Of a DNA stretch of 50,416 bases, positions 15,294 through 23,947 are shown piece by piece. The stretch's first letter is position 1, and each line of letters opens with the position of its first letter. The notes beneath the pieces were generated by a model, which saw nothing but the letters and a program-made list of their open reading frames with translations, searched no databases and was not told the origin of the DNA. The translations under genes and the position numbers were made by a program. Source of the DNA: Agromyces albus (GTDB taxonomy: Bacteria; Actinomycetota; Actinomycetes; Actinomycetales; Microbacteriaceae); the NCBI RefSeq assembly GCF_004134825.1, contig NZ_SDPN01000028.1, positions 1-50,416 of the forward strand. The letters run 5' to 3'.

Positions 15294-15665
15294 TCAGCGA
15301 CCGCGAAGGCGCTCGAGGTCGCGTCGCTCCCGTTTCGTCGGCCGCCCTGCGCCGCGGTCCCGCACGGGCGCGAGCGCAACGGTCCCGCGCGGCGGCGGCG
15401 GTGGCGTGCGATCTTCGAGTGCGGTGGCCGCGACGGCCGCCGAGACTCGCTTGACGAGGGTCTGGCGCACGATCAGGATCCGATCGAAGCCCTCGATGCG
15501 CACGCGCACGTCGTCACCCGGACGCACCGGTTGCGCCGCCTTCGCACGCTCTCCGTTGACGCGAACGTGGCCGGCACGGCATGCCGACGTGGCCGCGGAG
15601 CGCGTCTTGAACTGACGCACGGCCCAGAGCCATGCGTCGACGCGCACGGGGGAGTCGCCGACCAT
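15294..15665 (-). CDS. S4-domain RNA-binding protein, Hsp15-like
   Basis: The 123-residue protein starts with an S4 domain. It has VRVDAWLWAVRQFKTRSAAT, then GHVRVNGERAKAAQPVRPGD and VRVRIEGFDRILIVRQ. A basic, proline-rich tail ending GRPTKRERRDLERLRGR follows. This is the Hsp15/YrfH architecture; Hsp15 binds stalled 50S subunits that keep a nascent peptidyl-tRNA. A ribosome-rescue role here is inferred from the family. The ATG at 15665 has the -10 TAGGCT 6 bases upstream. It is divergent from the NUDIX gene. Confidence 0.87.
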   Translation of the reverse strand: MVGDSPVRVDAWLWAVRQFKTRSAATSACRAGHVRVNGERAKAAQPVRPGDDVRVRIEGFDRILIVRQTLVKRVSAAVAATALEDRTPPPPPRGTVALAPVRDRGAGRPTKRERRDLERLRGR

Positions 15666-15671
15666 GACCCA

Positions 15672-15677
15672 AGCCTA
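15672..15677 (-). promoter_or_regulatory. -10 element TAGGCT, leaderless start of the S4 protein gene
   Basis: On the minus strand TAGGCT is followed by 6 bases and the ATG at 15665. Confidence 0.55.
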
Positions 15678-15732
15678 CGGCCGGGCTCGGCCGCGCGAAC
15701 CTTCCCTGGCGTCGGTGCGTCATGCTGGATGC

Positions 15733-16182
15733 ATGAGCGGAACGAGCGGCGATGCGTGGGTCGAGGGGCCTGACGGCGCTCGCTACTGGGGCAGGTACGG
15801 TGCGGCAGGCCTGCTCGCCGTGAGTCCCCGATTCGAGGTGCTCCTGCAGCATCGAGCCGAATGGAGCCACTTCGGCGGCACCTGGGGAATGCCCGGCGGC
15901 GCGCGCCACGAACACGAGAGCGCCATCGACGCTGCCCTGCGTGAGGCCGGCGAGGAGGCCGGCGTGCCGCCGGCGCTCCTCTCGGTGCGATTCAGCGCAG
16001 TGCTCGACCTCGGCTACTGGTCGTACACGACGGTCGTCGCCGATGCGATCGAGCGGTTCGAGCCGGTGGTGAGCGACCCCGAGAGCATCGAGCTGCGCTG
16101 GATCGCCGTCGATCGCATCATCGAGCTGCCGCTGCATCCGCGATTCGCCGAGGCCTGGCCGGGGCTCAGGGCGCGGCTCTGA
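15733..16182 (+). CDS. NUDIX hydrolase
   Basis: The 149-residue protein has a complete Nudix box: G-ARHEH-E-SAIDAAL-REAGEEAG, fitting GX5EX7REUXEEXGU. It is preceded by EWSHFGGTWGMPGG. Nudix enzymes hydrolyse nucleoside diphosphates linked to another group; the substrate is not determined by the box. The ATG at 15733 is chosen because the domain begins there (an upstream ATG at 15664 adds an unlikely tail). A weak -10-like CATGCT ends 6 bases upstream. The 3' end overlaps the convergent DUF1295 gene by 17 bases. Confidence 0.88.
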   Translation: MSGTSGDAWVEGPDGARYWGRYGAAGLLAVSPRFEVLLQHRAEWSHFGGTWGMPGGARHEHESAIDAALREAGEEAGVPPALLSVRFSAVLDLGYWSYTTVVADAIERFEPVVSDPESIELRWIAVDRIIELPLHPRFAEAWPGLRARL

Positions 16183-16990
16183 GGGGCGGAGGCGAACGCG
16201 GGAACCACGGCACGATGGCCGAGGTGCGCGCCCGGTAGGCGTCGTACTCGGGATAGCGCGAGCGCGTGATGCTCTCGGTGAACCGCGTCGAGCCGATGAA
16301 CAGGGCGGTGAGCAGCACCGCGCCGGCGATCGTCCAGTGCAACCAGACGCCCGTCGCGGCGACGGCGAATCCGTAGAACACCCACCACTGCGCCTGTTCG
16401 AAGAAGAAGTTCGGATGCCGCGACACGCGGAAGAGCCCGGACTGCAGGAAGCGCGGCTCCGGCGCACGACCGGCCGCGACCTCACGGGCCTTCCAGCGGT
16501 GGAACAGCCACTGCTGCCGGTCGGCGGTCGCCTCGCCCGCGAGGAACGCCAGGAAGACGATGGCGAGCACGAGGTCCCAGCCGTCGAGCGGGGTGCCGTC
16601 GGCCTCGAACACGGTGAGCGCCGGCAGGCAGAACGCGAGGATGAGCGCGTTCTGGTAGATCGAGATGAACAACAGGTTGAAGAGGGCGAACTGCCGCCGT
16701 GACATCCGGCCGCGAAGGACCGCCCACCGGTAGTCCTCGCCGCCCGGCCGATACCCGCCCTTGCGTGCGAAGTTGAAGGTGAGCCGGATGCCCCACAGCG
16801 TGACGAGCACCGACATGAGCACGAGTCGCGCGTCGAACCCGGCCGACGCGGCGAAGACCCACACGTAGACGACGGGCGCGATCGACCAGATGCGGTCGAC
16901 CCAGGAGTACTCGCGGGTGAATACCGAGGCGAGCCACGTCGAAAGGGTGATCGTGGCGCAGATGGCGAGACACACGACGAGTGGACCCAT
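16166..16990 (-). CDS. DUF1295 membrane protein, steroid 5-alpha-reductase-like
   Basis: The 274-residue polytopic protein has several helices and VYVWVFAASAGFDARLVLM. It also has TLWGIRLTFNFARKGGY and the late motif FRVSRHPNFFFEQAQWW, the DUF1295/ICMT-like NADPH- or cofactor-binding signature. Homologues are annotated as 3-oxo-5-alpha-steroid 4-dehydrogenase-like; the substrate in bacteria is mostly unknown, probably a lipid. The ATG at 16990 has TAGAAT 6 bases upstream. It is divergent from the phosphatidyltransferase gene across only 32 bases, which may mean joint lipid-related control. Confidence 0.88.
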   Translation of the reverse strand: MGPLVVCLAICATITLSTWLASVFTREYSWVDRIWSIAPVVYVWVFAASAGFDARLVLMSVLVTLWGIRLTFNFARKGGYRPGGEDYRWAVLRGRMSRRQFALFNLLFISIYQNALILAFCLPALTVFEADGTPLDGWDLVLAIVFLAFLAGEATADRQQWLFHRWKAREVAAGRAPEPRFLQSGLFRVSRHPNFFFEQAQWWVFYGFAVAATGVWLHWTIAGAVLLTALFIGSTRFTESITRSRYPEYDAYRARTSAIVPWFPRSPPPLRAAP

Positions 16991-16996
16991 GGCCGC

Positions 16997-17002
16997 ATTC
17001 TA
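16997..17002 (-). promoter_or_regulatory. -10 element TAGAAT, leaderless start of the DUF1295 gene
   Basis: On the minus strand TAGAAT is followed by 6 bases and the ATG at 16990. Only 8 bases separate it from the opposing -10 at 17011-17016. Confidence 0.6.
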
Positions 17003-17010
17003 TGGGTCGA

Positions 17011-17016
17011 TAGGAT
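17011..17016 (+). promoter_or_regulatory. -10 element TAGGAT, leaderless start of the phosphatidyltransferase operon
   Basis: TAGGAT ends 6 bases before GTG 17023. Its -35 region would fall on the start codon of the divergent gene. Confidence 0.6.
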
Positions 17017-17022
17017 CGAGCC

Positions 17023-17646
17023 GTGGCTGGGGAGAGCGCGGGGGCGGTGGGGTCTCGTATATGGACGATCCCGAACCTCCTCAGCATGCTCCGGCTGGCA
17101 CTCGTTCCCGTATTCCTCGTCTTCATCGTGCGTGGCGACGACATCGTCGCGCTCGTCGTGCTCGTGGTGGCGAGCTTCACCGACCTGCTCGACGGATACC
17201 TCGCCCGGCGGCTCGGGCAGGTGACCCGGCTCGGGCAGCTCCTCGATCCCGCGGCCGACCGCCTCTACATCTTCGCGGCGCTCATCGGCCTCGCCGCTCG
17301 CGACCTCGTGCCCTGGTGGATCGTCGTGCTGATCGTGGCCCGCGACGTGTTTCTGCTCGTGCTCGGCGTCGTGCTCGCGAACCACGGCTACGGCCCGCTG
17401 CCCGTGCACCAGCTCGGCAAGGTCGCGACGTTCGCGCTCTTCTTCGGATTGCCCGTCATCATGCTCGGGTTCGCCTTCCCCGCCGTGGCGCCGGTCAGTG
17501 AACCCATCGGATGGGCGATCACGCTCTGGGGGGCCTTCCTCTACTGGTGGGCCGGCATCATCTACGCGATCGAGACCGCACGCGTCATCCGCATCCCGCG
17601 TGTGGAAGACGACCCGCGATCAGATACGCTTGAACAGGGAGGTTAG
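17023..17646 (+). CDS. CDP-alcohol phosphatidyltransferase (PgsA2-like)
   Basis: The 207-residue membrane enzyme has the full motif D54-xx-D57-G-xx-A-R-x8-G-xxx-D75-xxx-D79, which binds the CDP-diacylglycerol and metals. About six membrane helices surround it. The acceptor (glycerol phosphate or another alcohol) is not fixed by the motif. In Mycobacterium pgsA2 lies near garA and Rv1828, the same neighbourhood as here, so PgsA2-like is the best label. GTG 17023 is leaderless. It is the first gene of an operon with the FHA gene (2-base gap) and ftsR. Confidence 0.88.
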   Translation: MAGESAGAVGSRIWTIPNLLSMLRLALVPVFLVFIVRGDDIVALVVLVVASFTDLLDGYLARRLGQVTRLGQLLDPAADRLYIFAALIGLAARDLVPWWIVVLIVARDVFLLVLGVVLANHGYGPLPVHQLGKVATFALFFGLPVIMLGFAFPAVAPVSEPIGWAITLWGAFLYWWAGIIYAIETARVIRIPRVEDDPRSDTLEQGG

Positions 17647-17648
17647 CC

Positions 17649-18170
17649 GTGGCGGATTCTGATATCACTCGGGCTGGCGGTACGAACGAGGCCGACGGTG
17701 AACCTTCGACGGCGACCACGTCTCATGCGCACGTCGGCAATACGAACGACAGCACGATCGGCTTCAGTCGTGAGGCGGCGGCACAGCTCAGCGCTGTCGA
17801 CGCCGACACCACAGCCGAAGAGCAGGAGGCGATCGCGGCGTTGCCGTCCGGTTCGGCGCTCCTGATCGTGCGTCGCGGTCCCAACAGCGGAGCGCGGTTC
17901 CTGCTCGACACCGACGTCACGACGGTCGGGCGTCACCCCAACGCCGACATCTTCCTTGACGACGTCACCGTCTCGCGCAAGCACGCGGAGTTCCTCCGCC
18001 ATGGCACCGCATTCGAGGTGAAAGACCTGAGTTCGCTCAACGGCACCTACTTCGACGGCGTGCGCATCGAGACGGCGCTGCTGAGCGATGGCGCCGAGGT
18101 GCAGATCGGCAAGTTCCGTCTCACCTTCTACGCATCCCGACGCGATCTGGCGCCGCTGGCGAGTTCCTAG
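17649..18170 (+). CDS. garA: GarA/OdhI-type FHA-domain protein
   Basis: The 173-residue protein has an N-terminal ~65-residue flexible region and a C-terminal FHA domain. Its phosphothreonine-binding residues are G94-R95 (VGRHPNAD), S109 and H112 (VSRKHAEF) and N131-G-T. GarA/OdhI, when unphosphorylated, inhibits 2-oxoglutarate dehydrogenase and tunes glutamate metabolism; PknB/PknG phosphorylation of an ETTSV motif shuts it off by self-binding. That exact motif is not visible here; NDSTIGFS (33-40) and DADTTAEE (51-58) are candidate sites, so regulation may differ. A strong ribosome site AGGGAGG lies 6 bases before GTG 17649. A PASTA kinase lies in the same window at 31217-33130. Confidence 0.85.
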   Translation: MADSDITRAGGTNEADGEPSTATTSHAHVGNTNDSTIGFSREAAAQLSAVDADTTAEEQEAIAALPSGSALLIVRRGPNSGARFLLDTDVTTVGRHPNADIFLDDVTVSRKHAEFLRHGTAFEVKDLSSLNGTYFDGVRIETALLSDGAEVQIGKFRLTFYASRRDLAPLASS

Positions 18171-18862
18171 TGGCGGGCACCGCTGCGTCCACCCACGCGA
18201 GCGGCCAGGCCCCACTGCTCGGCATCGGTCAGGTTCTCGCGAGGCTTCAGCCCGAGTTTCCCGAGCTGACCCCGTCGAAGCTGCGGTTCCTCGAGGAGCA
18301 GCGGCTCGTCTCACCGGCGCGCACGGCGTCGGGGTATCGCAAGTTCTCCAACGCCGACGTGGAGCGCATCACGGTCGTGCTCTCGATGCAGCGCGACCAA
18401 TACCTGCCGCTCAAGGTGATCCGCACCCATCTCGAAGCGATCGACGCGGGCGAGACCCCGGCGCTGCCGGGTGCCACGAGCGCGGCGGCGTTCCTCGCCG
18501 GTGCCCGCCGGCTTCGCCGTGACGAGCTCATCGCACAGGCCGGCGCGACGGCTTCGCTGCTCGACGACGCCGTCTCCGCTTCGCTGCTGCCCGCCGCCGA
18601 CCTCTATGGCGACGAGGCGCTCGCCACCCTTCGGGCGCTCGTCGCCCTGCGCAGCGTCGGCATCGAGCCCCGTCACCTGCGCGGCATGCGTGCCGCCGCC
18701 GAGCGTGAGGCGGCGCTCATCGAGCACGCCATCGCCCCATCGCGGCGATCGGACGCGGCCGGCAAGGCACGCGCCGCCGAGCGCGGGCTCGAGCTCGCCG
18801 GGCACCTCGACGCCGTGCACGCGAGTGTGCTGCGCAGCGCATTCAGCCGCCTCGCTCGGTGA
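18170..18862 (+). CDS. ftsR: FtsR-type MerR-family regulator
   Basis: The 230-residue protein starts at GTG 18170, overlapping the preceding TAG by one base. After a short Ala-rich leader, the MerR DNA-binding domain (~17-85) shows LGIGQVLARLQPEFPELTPS, KLRFLEEQRLVSPARTASGY and the coiled dimer helix. Its order and gene context (after garA) match Rv1828 and Corynebacterium FtsR. FtsR activates ftsZ transcription in C. glutamicum. The C-terminal half is helical and lacks a metal-binding Cys set. It is co-transcribed with pgsA2 and garA. Confidence 0.87.
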   Translation: MAGTAASTHASGQAPLLGIGQVLARLQPEFPELTPSKLRFLEEQRLVSPARTASGYRKFSNADVERITVVLSMQRDQYLPLKVIRTHLEAIDAGETPALPGATSAAAFLAGARRLRRDELIAQAGATASLLDDAVSASLLPAADLYGDEALATLRALVALRSVGIEPRHLRGMRAAAEREAALIEHAIAPSRRSDAAGKARAAERGLELAGHLDAVHASVLRSAFSRLAR

Positions 18863-18897
18863 TCGTGCGACACGCCGTGACGTTCGGCCCGATGTGT

Positions 18898-18926
18898 TTG
18901 GCAGACCCCCCTCACGTGGGTAGCGT
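18898..18926 (+). promoter_or_regulatory. Promoter: TTGGCA -35, 17-bp spacer, TAGCGT -10
   Basis: TTGGCA (18898-18903) and TAGCGT (18921-18926) are 17 bases apart. Transcription would start near 18933, giving a leader of about 42 bases to the ATG at 18975, which has its own ribosome site. It is one of the few vegetative promoters in the window with both elements recognisable. Confidence 0.65.
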
Positions 18927-18974
18927 GGAACTCGCGCCGATGGGGTGCGAGGCGTGAGAGCGAGGGGCGATCGG

Positions 18975-19526
18975 ATGAGTGAGCTCGACCAGACGGCACG
19001 CTCGCGGTACGACCTCGGCCTGCTCTTTACCGACGGCATGCCCGAGCACGACGACGCCGCGGGCTATCGCGGTGCGGTCGCCGCTCGAGCCGCAGGCATC
19101 AGCTACCGCCAGCTCGATTACTGGGCCCGCACTCAGCTCGTCGAACCGACCGTTCGCGGCGCAGCCGGGTCGGGATCGCAACGCCTCTACGGCTTCCGCG
19201 ACATCCTCGTGCTGAAGCTCGTGAAACGGCTCCTCGACACCGGCATCTCGCTGCAGCAGATCCGCACCGCGGTCACGCAACTGCGTGAGTCCGGCATCGA
19301 CGACCTCGCACAGACCACGCTCATGAGCGACGGCGCGAGCGTCTACCTGTGCACGTCAGACGACGAGGTCATCGATCTCGTCAACCGTGGTCAAGGGGTC
19401 TTCGGCATCGCGGTCGGCAAGGTGCTCCGCGAGGTCGAGTCGACGCTCGTCGAGCTCGACACGCATGCCGATCCGATGGACGAGCTCGCCGTGCGTCGCG
19501 GCGTGCAGTCGCGCAAGATCTCCTGA
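18975..19526 (+). CDS. MerR-family regulator (Rv1830-like)
   Basis: The 183-residue protein has a MerR winged helix at ~27-100. It shows YRGAVAARAAGISYRQLDYW, LVEPTVRGAAGSGSQRLYGF and RDILVLKLVKRLLDTG. A C-terminal region with SVYLCTSDDEVIDLVNRGQG follows, as in Rv1830-type regulators. GAGGGG lies 7 bases before the ATG at 18975, and a separate promoter serves it. In mycobacteria a bifunctional nuclease gene lies between the two MerR genes; it is absent here. The gene converges on parA. Confidence 0.86.
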   Translation: MSELDQTARSRYDLGLLFTDGMPEHDDAAGYRGAVAARAAGISYRQLDYWARTQLVEPTVRGAAGSGSQRLYGFRDILVLKLVKRLLDTGISLQQIRTAVTQLRESGIDDLAQTTLMSDGASVYLCTSDDEVIDLVNRGQGVFGIAVGKVLREVESTLVELDTHADPMDELAVRRGVQSRKIS

Positions 19527-19633
19527 CGACCGTTCGCGGCTCCTGAGCGGCGCGGTCGCCGGTTACCGTCGCAGCGCGCACGCGAGGCAGCCCCAGCGCG
19601 CCCTATGCGGCCGTGCTGCCGACCGATGTGACG

Positions 19634-20467
19634 TCAGATGACGGTGGAGTCGATCTCGAGCGGGGTGCCCGCGTACTCGCCGATGCGGGCCGTGCGCAGC
19701 ACACGGTCGAGCAGCTGGTCGAAGTTGGCCGACATCTCCTCGGCGCTCTCGCCGGGCCACATGTGCAGCGGCTTCGCAGCGCCCTGCGCCTGCTGCAGCG
19801 AGGTGCGCTCGGGCAGCTGCGGAGAGAGCACGAGCGGGCCGAACATGTCGCGCAGCTCCTTGATGCGGAACTGGTGCTCGAGCGATTGCACGCGGGCCCG
19901 GTTCACGATGATGCCGAGCGGCTGGAGCCTGGGGGAGAGTCCGCGCCGGATCTCCTCGATCGCGCGAAGTGCGCGGTCTGCTGCCGCGACCGAGAACAGT
20001 CCCGGTTCGGTGACGACGGCCACGCGGTCGCTCGCCGCCCAGGCGGTGCGCGTCAGCGCGTTGAGCGACGGGGCGCAGTCGATGAGCACCAGCTCGTAGT
20101 CGGCCTCGACGTTGGCGAGGGCCTCCTCGAGCTTCCAGATGTCGCGGATCGACGGATGCGGCCCATCGAAGTTGATGGCTGACGGACTTCCGATCATCAC
20201 GTCGATCGTCGACTGTGGGTTCGATCGCGCCCAGCCGCTCGGCGCGATCGCCGAGCGCACGATCTTCTCCTTGGGCGAGGCCAGCACGTCGGCGACGTTC
20301 AGATGACCGGCGACCTGGATGTCCATGCCGGTCGAGACGTCGGACTGCGGATCGAGGTCGACGATGAGGGTCCGGACGCCGCGCGCGAACGCTGCCGACG
20401 CCAGTCCGAGGGTGACGGTCGTCTTGCCGACACCGCCCTTCAAGGAACTGACGCTGAGTACGTGCAC
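19634..20467 (-). CDS. Orphan ParA-family ATPase
   Basis: The 277-residue protein begins [19 protein letters not shown] with the deviant Walker A at 10-17. VDLDPQSDVSTG and the Walker B-like YELVLIDCAPSLNALT follow. No ParB gene or centromere-like repeat is adjacent, so it is not a partner of a local ParB. Orphan ParA/PldP-like proteins in actinobacteria help position division or other cargo. GTG 20467 is the likely start; TAACGT about 8 bases upstream may be its -10. It is divergent from pyc across 75 bases. Confidence 0.86.
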   Translation of the reverse strand: MHVLSVSSLKGGVGKTTVTLGLASAAFARGVRTLIVDLDPQSDVSTGMDIQVAGHLNVADVLASPKEKIVRSAIAPSGWARSNPQSTIDVMIGSPSAINFDGPHPSIRDIWKLEEALANVEADYELVLIDCAPSLNALTRTAWAASDRVAVVTEPGLFSVAAADRALRAIEEIRRGLSPRLQPLGIIVNRARVQSLEHQFRIKELRDMFGPLVLSPQLPERTSLQQAQGAAKPLHMWPGESAEEMSANFDQLLDRVLRTARIGEYAGTPLEIDSTVI

Positions 20468-20542
20468 GAACAGATACGTTACCTTTACTACTCAGTCGAT
20501 ACCTAAACGTTCGCTGTGCGGAAAACCGTCTGAAAGGCCTGC

Positions 20543-23500
20543 ATGTTCACGAAGATCCTGGTTGCCAATCGCGGTGAGATCGCCATTCGCGCGTTTCGTG
20601 CAGCCGTCGAGCTCGGCGCGAAGACCGTCGCGGTGTATCCCTTCGAGGATCGCAATTCACTGCATCGCCTGAAGGCGGATGAGGCGTACCAGATCGGCGA
20701 GCCCGGACATCCGGTGCGGGCCTACCTCGACGTGTCCGAGATCATCCGTGTGGCGAAGGAGTCGGGCGCCGACGCGATCTACCCCGGTTACGGGTTCCTC
20801 TCCGAGAATCCCGAGCTCGCGCGGGCAGCCGACGAGGCGGGCATCACGTTCATCGGCCCGCCGAAGCGCGTGCTCGAGATGGCGGGCAACAAGGTCACGG
20901 CGAAGGAGCACGCGATCGCGGCCGGCGTGCCGGTGCTGAAGTCCACGCCGCCGTCGCGCGACATCGAGACCCTCGTGGCCCAGGCCGAGGAGATCGGCTT
21001 CCCGATCTTCGCCAAGGCGGTCGCGGGCGGCGGCGGCCGCGGCATGCGCCGCGTCAACTCGAAGGATGAGCTGCGCGGCTCCCTCGAAGAGGCCATGCGC
21101 GAGGCCGACAGCGCCTTCGGCGATCCGACGATGTTCCTCGAGCAGGCCGTCATCCGGCCGCGTCACATCGAGGTCCAGGTGCTCGCGGATGCCTCGGGCG
21201 AGACCGTGCACCTCTTCGAGCGCGACTGCTCGGTGCAGCGCCGCCACCAGAAGGTCATCGAGATCGCTCCGGCGCCGAACCTCTCCGACGACGTTCGGCA
21301 GGCGCTCTACAAGGACGCGGTCGCCTTCGCCCGGTCGATCGGATACGTCAACGCCGGCACCGTCGAGTTCCTCCTCGACACGGCGGGGGAGCGCGCTGGG
21401 CAGCACGTCTTCATCGAGATGAATCCGCGGATCCAGGTCGAGCACACCGTGACCGAGGAGGTCACCGACGTCGACCTCGTCGTCTCGCAGATCCGCATCG
21501 CGGCAGGGGAGTCCCTCGCCGAGCTCGGCCTCCTGCAGGACTCGATCCGGCTCCGCGGCGCCGCCCTGCAGTGCCGTATCACGACCGAAGACCCGACGGC
21601 CGGGTTCCGCCCCGACACGGGAAGGATCACGACGTACCGGTCGCCGGGCGGTGCCGGCATCCGGCTCGACGGCGGCACGGTGAACCCCGGCGCTCAGATC
21701 AGCCCCCACTTCGACTCGATGCTCGCGAAGCTCACGTGCCGCGGGCGCGACTACCCCGCCGCCGTTGCCCGTGCGAAGCGCGCTCTTGCCGAGTTCCGCA
21801 TCCGCGGCGTCTCGACGAACATCTCCTTCCTCCAGGCCGTGCTCGAAGATCCCTCGTTCGTCGCCGGCGACCTGAGCACGTCGTTCATCGATGAGCGCCC
21901 CGGCCTCCTGCGCGGTCGCGTCTCGAAGGACCGCGGCACGAAGATCCTGAACTGGCTCGCGGATGTCACGGTGAACCAGCCGAACGGACCTGCGCCCACG
22001 AGCGTGCACCCCGTCGAGAAGCTCCCGGCGATCGACGTGTCGACGCCCGCGCCCGACGGCTCCCGGCAGCGGCTGCTCGAGCTGGGCCCCGTGGGATTCG
22101 CCAAGGCACTCCGCGAGCAGGTTCCGCTCGCCGTGACCGAGACGACCTTCCGCGACGCCCACCAGTCGCTGCTCGCCACTCGCGTGCGCACGAGGGATCT
22201 CGTCGCCGTGGCGCCGTACGTCGCACGGATGACGCCCGAGCTCCTCTCGGTCGAGGCGTGGGGCGGGGCCACGTACGACGTCGCGCTCCGCTTCCTCGGC
22301 GAAGACCCCTGGGAGCGCCTCGCTGCGCTCCGCGAGGCACTGCCCAACATCAACATCCAGATGCTGCTTCGCGGACGCAACACCGTCGGCTACACGCCGT
22401 ACCCGACCGAGGTGACCGACGCGTTCGTGCGCGAGGCCGCTGCGACCGGGGTCGACATCTTCCGGATCTTCGACGCGCTCAACGACGTCTCGCAGATGCG
22501 TCCGGCGATCGATGCGGTGCTGGCGACCGGGCACGCGATCGCCGAGGTCTCACTCTGCTACACGGGCGACCTGCTCGATCCCGCCGAAGACCTGTACACG
22601 CTCGACTACTACCTCGGCCTTGCCGACGAGATGGTCAACGCAGGAGCGCACATCATCGCGATCAAGGACATGGCAGGCCTGCTCCGCCCCACGGCGGCTG
22701 AGCGGCTCGTCACGGCCCTGCGCGGACGCTTCGACCTGCCGGTGCACCTCCACACGCACGACACCGCAGGCGGGCAGCTGGCGACCCTGCTCGCGGCCAG
22801 TCGTGCCGGGGTCGACGCGGTCGACGTTGCGAGCGCGCCGATGGCCGGCACCACGAGCCAGCCCTCTGCGTCGGCGCTCGTCGCCGCGCTCGCCCACACC
22901 GAGCGCGACACCGGCATCTCGCTGCAGGCGGTAGCCGACCTCGAGCCGTACTGGGAGGCGGTCCGCCGCGTCTACCGGCCCTTCGAGTCGGGCCTGCCCG
23001 GTCCCACCGGTCGCGTCTACCACCACGAGATCCCCGGTGGGCAGCTCTCCAACCTGCGCCAGCAGGCGATCGCACTCGGCCTTGCCGACGATTTCGAGCT
23101 CATCGAAGACATGTACGCCGCGGCGAATACGATTCTCGGCCGCGTGCCGAAGGTGACACCGTCGTCGAAGGTCGTCGGCGACCTGGCCCTGCACCTCGCG
23201 GCGGTGAAGGCCGACCCCGCCGACTTCGCGGCGAACCCCGAGAAGTACGACGTGCCCGACTCGGTGGTCGGATTCATGGCCGGGGAGCTCGGCGACCTGC
23301 CGGGCGGCTGGCCTGAACCCTTCCGCACCAAGGTGCTCGCCGGCAAAGACGTGCGCATCGGCGTCACGGAGCTCACCGATGAGCAGCGGGAGGCGCTGGA
23401 GGCAGACAGCATCACGCGCCGCTCGATGCTGAATGCGCTGCTCTTCCCGGCGCCCACGCGCCAGTTCGAGCAGATCCGCGAGCTCTTCGGGGATCTCTCG

Positions 23501-23947
23501 TCGGTCGACACCGCCGACTACCTCTACGGGCTCAGGCAGGGCGCCGAGCACGTCGTCGAGATCGACAAGGGAGTGCGACTGTACGCCGGCCTCGAGGCGA
23601 TCGGCGAGGCCGACGACAAGGGCATGCGCACCGTGATGACCATCCTGAACGGCCAGTTGCGCCCCGTCTTCGTACGCGATCGCAGCATCGTGGTCGAGAC
23701 GCGAGCGGCCGAGAAGGCGGATGCCTCGCAGCCGGGCCAGATCGCCGCGCCGTTCTCCGGCGTGGTGACCCTGCAGGCCGAGGTCGGTGCCGAGATCGCA
23801 GCCGGGCAGAGCGTCGCCTCGATCGAGGCGATGAAGATGGAGGCGGCCATCACCTCGCCCATCGCGGGAGTCATCGAGCGGGTCGCGATCCCCAAGACGC
23901 AGCAGGTCGAGGCGGGTGATCTCCTCGTCGTCGTGCGTCCGCGCTAG
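20543..23947 (+). CDS. pyc: Pyruvate carboxylase
   Basis: This is a 1134-residue, full-length single-chain enzyme. Biotin carboxylase (~1-450) shows ILVANRGEIAIRAFRA, the ATP loop AVAGGGGRGMR, and FIEMNPRIQVEHTVTEEV. Carboxyltransferase (~530-800) shows ETTFRDAHQSLLATRVRTRD and metal-binding HLHTHDTAGG. The PYC allosteric region follows, then the biotinyl domain with EAMKMEA, biotin on K1098. It makes oxaloacetate from pyruvate and bicarbonate to refill the TCA cycle. AAAGG lies 6 bases before the ATG. It is divergent from an orphan parA. Confidence 0.97.
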   Translation: MFTKILVANRGEIAIRAFRAAVELGAKTVAVYPFEDRNSLHRLKADEAYQIGEPGHPVRAYLDVSEIIRVAKESGADAIYPGYGFLSENPELARAADEAGITFIGPPKRVLEMAGNKVTAKEHAIAAGVPVLKSTPPSRDIETLVAQAEEIGFPIFAKAVAGGGGRGMRRVNSKDELRGSLEEAMREADSAFGDPTMFLEQAVIRPRHIEVQVLADASGETVHLFERDCSVQRRHQKVIEIAPAPNLSDDVRQALYKDAVAFARSIGYVNAGTVEFLLDTAGERAGQHVFIEMNPRIQVEHTVTEEVTDVDLVVSQIRIAAGESLAELGLLQDSIRLRGAALQCRITTEDPTAGFRPDTGRITTYRSPGGAGIRLDGGTVNPGAQISPHFDSMLAKLTCRGRDYPAAVARAKRALAEFRIRGVSTNISFLQAVLEDPSFVAGDLSTSFIDERPGLLRGRVSKDRGTKILNWLADVTVNQPNGPAPTSVHPVEKLPAIDVSTPAPDGSRQRLLELGPVGFAKALREQVPLAVTETTFRDAHQSLLATRVRTRDLVAVAPYVARMTPELLSVEAWGGATYDVALRFLGEDPWERLAALREALPNINIQMLLRGRNTVGYTPYPTEVTDAFVREAAATGVDIFRIFDALNDVSQMRPAIDAVLATGHAIAEVSLCYTGDLLDPAEDLYTLDYYLGLADEMVNAGAHIIAIKDMAGLLRPTAAERLVTALRGRFDLPVHLHTHDTAGGQLATLLAASRAGVDAVDVASAPMAGTTSQPSASALVAALAHTERDTGISLQAVADLEPYWEAVRRVYRPFESGLPGPTGRVYHHEIPGGQLSNLRQQAIALGLADDFELIEDMYAAANTILGRVPKVTPSSKVVGDLALHLAAVKADPADFAANPEKYDVPDSVVGFMAGELGDLPGGWPEPFRTKVLAGKDVRIGVTELTDEQREALEADSITRRSMLNALLFPAPTRQFEQIRELFGDLSSVDTADYLYGLRQGAEHVVEIDKGVRLYAGLEAIGEADDKGMRTVMTILNGQLRPVFVRDRSIVVETRAAEKADASQPGQIAAPFSGVVTLQAEVGAEIAAGQSVASIEAMKMEAAITSPIAGVIERVAIPKTQQVEAGDLLVVVRPR

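Noticed and set aside
19634..20467. Chromosome-origin partition locus
   Set aside because: A ParA homologue is present, but there is no parB, no parS-like palindrome and no dnaA/gidB neighbourhood.
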